From NCBI GenBank assembly GCA_002352485.1, contig DEIM01000240.1:1-11030 (forward strand): a stretch of DNA of 11,030 nt. The letters are read 5' to 3'. Both the position numbers and the translations under genes were made by a program. Origin of the DNA: Candidatus Dadabacteria bacterium UBA2774. GTDB lineage: Bacteria; Desulfobacterota_D; UBA1144; Nemesobacterales; UBA2774. Shown here in pieces: positions 7,023 through 11,030 of the stretch (the first letter of the stretch is position 1; each line of letters opens with the position of its first letter). The notes beneath the pieces are model-generated. The model saw only the letters and a program-made list of their open reading frames with translations, did no database searches and had not been told where the DNA came from.

Positions 7023-7137
7023 GAAAAGTTTCATCAGCACCAAGCTTGAAAACTATGTGTAGCCGGTGGCGATTGCAGAAAATTCAGCTCTTATGATTAG
7101 TATACCCATCCCCTGAAGTTCTCTGGATTTCGACCAA

Positions 7138-7165
7138 ACTCTAACACCTCCAAAACCAATGTCAA
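7138..7165 (-). promoter_or_regulatory. Weak candidate internal promoter upstream of trpA
   Basis: A perfect -35 TTGACA (7160-7165, minus strand) is followed after 16 bases by TAGAGT (7138-7143), a 4-of-6 -10. The -35 is embedded in the 12-base inverted repeat ATGTC-TT-GACAT (7159-7170). Transcription would start about 140 bases upstream of trpA. The arrangement resembles a repressible internal promoter, but the -10 is poor. Confidence 0.3.
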
Positions 7166-7250
7166 GACATCTAAACCCCTGGGTATGAGCATGTAATTTC
7201 AATAAACTTAGTAAAATTAAGAATTCCCCAACTGCTAACGTTGTAGCTAA

Positions 7251-8462
7251 CTATTGCTGTTCTTGGCCCGAATCCAGCATGTGAGCCACAGAATTTAAGT
7301 CTTTATCCCCTCTTCCCGAGAGACAGATAATAATTATAGAGTCCTTAGGCATAGTAGGTGCGGTTTTCATGGCGTATGCAACTGCGTGTGACGATTCCAG
7401 AGCCGGGATTATCCCCTCGACTTTGGAGAGATATGAAAACGCGTCCAGAGCCTCGCCGTCTGTAACATTCGTATATGAAACCCTTCCCGCGTCATTTAGG
7501 TGAGAGTGCTCGGGGCCGACTCCGGGATAATCTAATCCTGGAGCTATTGAATGCGCGCCCTTTACCTGACCGTACTCGTCCTGAAGGAGATAAGTCTTGG
7601 TTCCGTGCAATACCCCTACCGAGCCGTCCGTTATGCTGGCTGAGTGATGACCTGTCTCTATTCCTTCGCCCGCCGCTTCCACGCCTGCCATTTTTACGCT
7701 CTCGTCCTCAAGGAACGGATAAAAAAGCCCCATAGCGTTTGAGCCTCCGCCTACGCAAGCGACCAATAGGTCCGGCAAGCGGTCCTCCTGCTCCAGAATC
7801 TGCTCCCTGGCCTCTTTACCGATTATGGACTGAAAATCCCTGACCATCATCGGATAAGGGTGGGGGCCGGCTACACTTCCGATTATATAAAACGTATCTC
7901 TGACATTAGTAATCCAGTCCCTCATAGCCTCGTTCATGGCGTCTTTTAATGTCTTTGTGCCCTGCGTGACTTCTCTTACTTTTGCCCCCAGGAGCTTCAT
8001 ACGGAGTACATTGAGTGCTTGGCGAACCGTGTCTTCCTGCCCCATGAAGATCTCGCACTCCATGTTGAGGAGCGCTGCCACCGTGGCTGTCGCGACTCCG
8101 TGCTGTCCCGCTCCGGTTTCAGCTATAATCCTCTTTTTGCCCATACGGGAAGCGAGGAGCACCTGGCCGATAGTATTATTAATCTTATGCGCGCCCGTGT
8201 GCGCCAGGTCTTCGCGCTTTAAGTAAATCTTTGCTCCCCCCAAGTCCTCGCTCATTCTCTCCGCAAAGTAAAGGGGCGTGGGTCTCCCGACATATTGCGC
8301 CAGATAATACTCGAGCTCTTCCTTAAACTTAGGATCGTTCTTTATTTCCGCATACGCCTCGTTTAACTGAAGAATTGCGGGCATGAGAGTTTCAGAGACG
8401 TAGCGGCCCCCGAATATTCCGTAATGACCAAGCTCGTCCGGATATGCTTCTTTAGTTCCCAA
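7251..8462 (-). CDS. trpB: Tryptophan synthase beta subunit
   Basis: PLP enzyme that condenses indole with L-serine to give L-tryptophan in complex with TrpA. 403 residues, standard for the TrpB1 type. The PLP-binding lysine is Lys93 in HTGAHKINN, the catalytic Glu115 is in AETGAGQHG, and the PLP phosphate loop GGGSNAMG is near residue 235. The N-terminus (ELGHYGIFGGRYVSETLMPAI) matches the alpha-contact region. The start is TTG at 8460-8462, overlapping the last 11 bases of trpF. It is supported by GGCGGTGA upstream, with about 6 bases between the GG-GG core and the start codon. The natural TrpB end (CLSGRGDKDLNSV, then a short tail to residue 403) is intact, so the TAG at 7251-7253 is a genuine stop. 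Confidence 0.97.
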   Translation of the reverse strand: MGTKEAYPDELGHYGIFGGRYVSETLMPAILQLNEAYAEIKNDPKFKEELEYYLAQYVGRPTPLYFAERMSEDLGGAKIYLKREDLAHTGAHKINNTIGQVLLASRMGKKRIIAETGAGQHGVATATVAALLNMECEIFMGQEDTVRQALNVLRMKLLGAKVREVTQGTKTLKDAMNEAMRDWITNVRDTFYIIGSVAGPHPYPMMVRDFQSIIGKEAREQILEQEDRLPDLLVACVGGGSNAMGLFYPFLEDESVKMAGVEAAGEGIETGHHSASITDGSVGVLHGTKTYLLQDEYGQVKGAHSIAPGLDYPGVGPEHSHLNDAGRVSYTNVTDGEALDAFSYLSKVEGIIPALESSHAVAYAMKTAPTMPKDSIIIICLSGRGDKDLNSVAHMLDSGQEQQ

Positions 8463-9066
8463 ATCTCACCGCCTCTATGAATTGTCTCATTTTTTCAGCA
8501 TTCTTTTTACCGGGAGAATCCTCTACACCGGAGCTAACATCGACCGCATAGGGGCTTGCCTTGCTAATAGCTTCTCCCACGTTTTCGGGAGTAAGGCCGC
8601 CTGAAAGAATAATGCTCTTAGTTGTCTTTAAATCCTGTAGCCAGTCCCAAGTAAAACTCTCGCCCGTGCCCCCGTATGCGCCTTCAGAATACTTATCAAA
8701 AAGGATAGCTTCCAGGGGATAAAGTTCAACTTGGGCTATGTCTGAGCGCTCCTTTATCCTGAGCGCCTTTACGGCATTAAAAGGAAGCCCTGTACAAAAT
8801 TCGGGCGACTCGTCCCCGTGGAGCTGGACCAGGCCGATACCGGTTATATCCCTGACTGAATTAATTTCATCCAGGCTTTGATTAACGAATACGCCGACAG
8901 TTGTAATGAAAGGCTGGAGTGAGGATATAATTTCACTTGCTCTATCTGGCTCGATGTACCTTTTGCTCTCAGGATAGAATATGAACCCCAGGGCGTCCGC
9001 GCCAAGCTTGGAGGCAAGTAGCGCGTCCTGAATATTCGTAATTCCGCATATTTTTATTCTAGTCAT
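8452..9066 (-). CDS. trpF: Phosphoribosylanthranilate isomerase
   Basis: Amadori rearrangement of phosphoribosylanthranilate to CdRP, the third step of the tryptophan branch. (beta/alpha)8 barrel of 204 residues, typical for stand-alone TrpF. The catalytic Cys7 lies in KICGIT (5-10) and the catalytic Asp124 in FDKYSEGAYGGTG. The phosphate-binding loops LSGGLTPENV and VDVSSGVE are present, and the LHGDE segment is at 82-86. The ATG at 9064-9066 begins MTRIKICGIT, the canonical family start, so the start is firm even though no Shine-Dalgarno precedes it. First gene of the trpF-trpB-trpA-DHH unit. The earlier pathway genes trpE, trpG, trpD and trpC are not in the window, so the trp genes are probably split between loci or lie elsewhere on the chromosome. 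Confidence 0.97.
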   Translation of the reverse strand: MTRIKICGITNIQDALLASKLGADALGFIFYPESKRYIEPDRASEIISSLQPFITTVGVFVNQSLDEINSVRDITGIGLVQLHGDESPEFCTGLPFNAVKALRIKERSDIAQVELYPLEAILFDKYSEGAYGGTGESFTWDWLQDLKTTKSIILSGGLTPENVGEAISKASPYAVDVSSGVEDSPGKKNAEKMRQFIEAVRFGN

Positions 9067-9077
9067 AAGGAGTGAGA

Positions 9078-9106
9078 ATTATAAAATCGGTTAGGGCTTA
9101 TGTAAA
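9078..9106 (-). promoter_or_regulatory. Strong candidate promoter of the trpF-trpB-trpA-DHH operon
   Basis: On the minus strand TTTACA (9101-9106) and a perfect TATAAT (9078-9083) are 17 bases apart. The -10 ends 11 bases before the trpF ATG (9066), so the mRNA would begin about 5 bases from the start codon with no room for a Shine-Dalgarno. There is therefore no leader for classical trp attenuation or a T-box; any control should act at initiation of transcription. Confidence 0.65.
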
Positions 9107-9112
9107 TAAGCC
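9095..9112. promoter_or_regulatory. 18-base perfect palindrome over the trp -35, candidate operator
   Basis: GGCTTAT-TTAC-ATAAGCC (minus strand) has 7-base perfect arms and a 4-base centre. The -35 hexamer TTTACA spans the centre exactly, a layout typical of a repressor operator. It does not resemble the enteric TrpR box (CTAGTTAACTAG core). As RNA it would form a 7-bp hairpin 29 bases after the SGNH gene stop (9141), followed only by a short interrupted U-run (ATTTT), so it might also act as a weak terminator for that transcript. Confidence 0.5.
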
Positions 9113-9140
9113 TAATTCAGCAGGTAATAATTAATGCGGT

Positions 9141-10280
9141 TTAATCCCCTGCGGGCTGCTTGAGCCAACTGTTAATAGTCTCAGCTATAATGCGGTATCC
9201 GTTTTCATTTGTGTGCCCGCCGAAATTAGCAGGATATATCTGCTCCTTTAAAGCGCCCTCTTGAAGAGCGGGAAGAACATCTATGTATTCTATTCCGTAC
9301 TCGGCGAAGTACTTTCTGACTCTCTTGTTAACCATGCGCTCGTTTGATATAAGACGGTCTATTTTTTCACTTGCCGCAAGAGACTCGTTTCCCTCTATCA
9401 AATCAGCGAATACGCTTTCCTTGGTCGGAATAATGACGACTAAAAAGGCTATATCGTTCTCGCCTGCCAGAGTATTCATCCGGTTAAAAAACTCTAAAGC
9501 TAGCATGATCCCTTCTGTTACTTCAGGGTTTTCAAGATCTAACCCTTTGAGCCTCCTGTCTGGTGTAAAACCGGTGTTTATTCCGTGTTCCTCACTACTT
9601 AGCATTACAACCTCTTCGCCTCTTGCTATTCTTCTCCGCTGTCTCAAATTGTCACCGATAACGGACGAGCTAACGAGCCTGTAGAGTACGCTGTTTGCGG
9701 AAAGCCGGTCAGATAAGCTTGGAGAGTCAATCTTCTTGGAGACGGGTGAATCATCTGGAAGAGCGGATGTGATCCCGGGGTCTCTTAATCCTTCCCAGAC
9801 AGGGACGGAGTATACGGCAGTAAAAGAGTCCTTGAAATCGTTACCCAGGTAAAAACCCCCTACTATCAATTCAGGCTTTAAATTAAGGGCTTTATCTTTC
9901 ATTAATAAGAGATACTCGGCGGGGCCGTACCCTGGAAGCGACAGGTTGTAGACAGACTTTCCGCTTTGGCTCTGTAGCTGAGATGGCCATGAGTCCCGCG
10001 CCTGAGCGCTTATCCCATAGGTCTGTGAGTCTCCGATTGCAACTACTTCCACTGTTTCCGGAACACTCTTATTCCTGAATCCCCAGTCGTCATGAGCCCC
10101 TGAGCCAGGCTCGATCCTGTACCTAAGTACCTCGTCTCTTAGAGTGACAGGCTTTAGGAAATCAATCGGGTCGTAAACGAGTCTGGCTGCGCCTTCGGCA
10201 ATCAGGAGCGCTATAAAAATTGAAACAAGTATTAGCACTACATTTTTTAGGAGTTTATTCATAACAAACTGGAAGTTCAC
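9141..10280 (-). CDS. Membrane-anchored SGNH/GDSL-type hydrolase-fold protein
   Basis: 379 residues from GTG 10278-10280, or 373 from the in-frame ATG at 10260-10262; neither has a good Shine-Dalgarno. A single N-terminal membrane helix (about 13-32) would leave the rest in the periplasm. SGNH blocks: GDSQTYG at 83-89 with the nucleophile Ser85, Gly117 in LPGYGPAE, and LGND at 145-148. The C-terminal block is GGHTNENGY with His356. The Asp expected two or three residues before that His is absent (the stretch is NFGGH), so the enzyme may use a Ser-His dyad or another acid. Family members are esterases or O-acetyltransferases acting on polysaccharides, peptidoglycan or lipids; the substrate here is unknown. 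The GTG lies 3 bases after the stop of the MacB-like permease gene, so the two are co-transcribed. Confidence 0.82.
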   Translation of the reverse strand: MNFQFVMNKLLKNVVLILVSIFIALLIAEGAARLVYDPIDFLKPVTLRDEVLRYRIEPGSGAHDDWGFRNKSVPETVEVVAIGDSQTYGISAQARDSWPSQLQSQSGKSVYNLSLPGYGPAEYLLLMKDKALNLKPELIVGGFYLGNDFKDSFTAVYSVPVWEGLRDPGITSALPDDSPVSKKIDSPSLSDRLSANSVLYRLVSSSVIGDNLRQRRRIARGEEVVMLSSEEHGINTGFTPDRRLKGLDLENPEVTEGIMLALEFFNRMNTLAGENDIAFLVVIIPTKESVFADLIEGNESLAASEKIDRLISNERMVNKRVRKYFAEYGIEYIDVLPALQEGALKEQIYPANFGGHTNENGYRIIAETINSWLKQPAGD

Positions 10281-10283
10281 ACT

Positions 10284-11030
10284 CTATTCATACCTTAGAG
10301 CCTCTATGGGGTCGAGCTTGGAGGCTTTTCTTGCAGGGTAAATACCGAAGAAAATCCCGATAAAGGCCGCAAACCCGAACGAGATAAAGACCATATTAAA
10401 GGAAATAACACTCGGCCATCCTGTAAAGTAAGAGGCTATTTGAGAGCCCGCTATTCCCAAGAATATTCCTATAAAACCGCCTACCAGTGAGATAAGAACA
10501 GCCTCTATTAGGAACTGGACGAGTATATCATTCTCCTTAGCACCGACTGCGATCCTGATCCCAATCTCTCTTGTACGCTCCCCTACCGATACAAGCATGA
10601 TATTCATAATCCCGATGCCGCCTACGACAAGGGATATTGAGGCGATACTACCGAGGAGTATGGTCATAATCTGCGAGATAGTAACAATCCTCTCAATCAC
10701 CGTAGTCTGAGTCCTTACATAAAAAGGGTTCTCTTCATCACGGCCGACATTGTGACGCTCAAGCAGCAGATCGAGTATCTGCGCCTCTGCGATCTGGAGA
10801 TCTTCCTGGTTTTTTACCGAGGCCGCGATTGTTTTTATATTGGTAACACCCTCTATCCTCTTCTGGAAGGTTTTGAAAGGAATCAGGATAATGTCGTCCT
10901 GGTCTTTTCCGCTCGATGTCTGCCCCAGGGAGCTCATTATGCCTATCACTTTAAAAGAGCTGTTCCCTATCCTTACATTCTGCCCAATCGGGTCCTGATA
11001 ACCGAACAGATTCTTTGCAACCGTTTTACC
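10284..11030 (-). CDS. MacB/FtsX-family ABC transporter permease (N-terminus beyond window)
   Basis: 248 C-terminal residues; the open frame continues past base 11030, so the full gene should be about 400 residues (or about 650 if fused to an ATPase as in MacB). The visible start (KTVAKNLFGYQDPIGQNVRIG...FKVIGIM) is the end of the periplasmic MacB_PCD domain. After more periplasmic sequence comes the FtsX core: a first helix (MTILLGSIASISLVVGGIGIM), the cytoplasmic coupling motif ERTREIGIRIAVGAKENDI, two more helices, and the closing YPARKASKLDPIEALRYE. Tripartite MacAB-type pumps expel macrolides, lipoproteins, siderophores or peptides by mechanotransmission from the inner membrane. Its ATPase and MacA-like partner are presumably to the right. 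A GTG at 10947-10949 is internal and not the start. Confidence 0.9.
   Translation of the reverse strand, partial: GKTVAKNLFGYQDPIGQNVRIGNSSFKVIGIMSSLGQTSSGKDQDDIILIPFKTFQKRIEGVTNIKTIAASVKNQEDLQIAEAQILDLLLERHNVGRDEENPFYVRTQTTVIERIVTISQIMTILLGSIASISLVVGGIGIMNIMLVSVGERTREIGIRIAVGAKENDILVQFLIEAVLISLVGGFIGIFLGIAGSQIASYFTGWPSVISFNMVFISFGFAAFIGIFFGIYPARKASKLDPIEALRYE

Larger units (their letters stand above)
6988..7250 (-). other. Long trpB-trpA spacer with an open frame and candidate control sites
   Basis: 263 bases between two genes whose products form one complex. The frame in phase with trpB stays open for 65 codons after its TAG stop (7056-7250) and ends at TAG 7053-7055. The predicted peptide looks fairly protein-like (for example GFGGVRVWSKSRELQGMG), but I recognise no family, it has no start codon or Shine-Dalgarno, and such a length can arise by chance. 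The spacer also holds a TTGACA promoter candidate over a small palindrome and an 11-base direct repeat just before trpA, listed separately. It shows no clear terminator. It may be the remains of a lost gene, an inserted dispersed repeat, or a regulatory spacer. Confidence 0.5.

Noticed and set aside
7053..7253. Programmed readthrough of the trpB TAG
   Set aside because: TrpB is full length at its stop, the extension shows no domain, and no readthrough signal or amber-suppressing machinery is visible in the window.
7475..7735. Plus-strand open frames opposite trpB, including 7936-8226
   Set aside because: Shadows of trpB on the other strand; low-complexity Arg/Pro/Leu/Ser-rich translations with no recognisable domain.
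9067..9140. trp leader peptide/attenuator or T-box upstream of trpF
   Set aside because: Only 74 bases separate the genes, there is no Trp-codon leader ORF, and the promoter sits 11 bases from the ATG, leaving no leader.
9283..9684. 133-codon plus-strand open frame opposite the SGNH gene
   Set aside because: Serine/leucine-rich shadow of a gene with clear SGNH motifs; no Shine-Dalgarno or promoter for it.

Overview
This window reads as a chromosomal housekeeping stretch from a Gram-negative bacterium. Two predicted lipoproteins with N-terminal lipobox cysteines, a MacB-type permease and a membrane-anchored SGNH hydrolase point to a diderm envelope. Base composition is intermediate, and ATG, GTG and TTG starts are all used. 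The rsmD-coaD-aminotransferase order and the PA2779/PA2778-like pair suggest a deltaproteobacterial-grade lineage or a related candidate phylum. That placement is inference; there is no rRNA or other strong taxonomic marker. No tRNA, rRNA, CRISPR array, insertion sequence or phage gene is visible.

Layout. Positions 1-2031 (minus strand) hold a tight operon transcribed leftward: rsmD, then coaD overlapping its end, then a class I/II aminotransferase cut by the window edge. Positions 2216-3783 (plus strand) hold a three-gene envelope module: a small PA2779-like protein with a signal peptide and a Gly-Gly plus transmembrane plus basic C-terminal tail, a C39-like cysteine peptidase lipoprotein, and a TPR lipoprotein whose GTG start overlaps the peptidase stop. 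It converges with fmt (3791-4723, minus), with a small hairpin between the two stops. Positions 4827-9066 (minus) hold trpF, trpB, trpA and a DHH/DHHA1 phosphoesterase, in transcription order. trpB and trpA are separated by an unusual 263-base gap. Positions 9141-11030 (minus) hold a MacB-like permease, cut by the window edge, followed by an SGNH-hydrolase-fold protein.

Function. rsmD (16S rRNA methylation) and fmt (initiator tRNA formylation) serve translation, and coaD makes coenzyme A. trpF, trpB and trpA carry out late steps of tryptophan synthesis; trpE, trpG, trpD and trpC are not in the window. The most unusual items are two. First, the 2216-3783 module, where a protease of a fold known to cleave after Gly-Gly sits beside a small protein bearing Gly-Gly just before a C-terminal membrane anchor. 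Second, a recurring promoter geometry: rsmD, fmt and trpF each have a good -35/-10 pair whose -10 ends only 9-11 bases before the ATG and no Shine-Dalgarno sequence. That predicts nearly leaderless mRNAs, in contrast to the Shine-Dalgarno-led genes beside them. In the trpF promoter the -35 lies at the centre of an 18-base perfect palindrome, a candidate operator.
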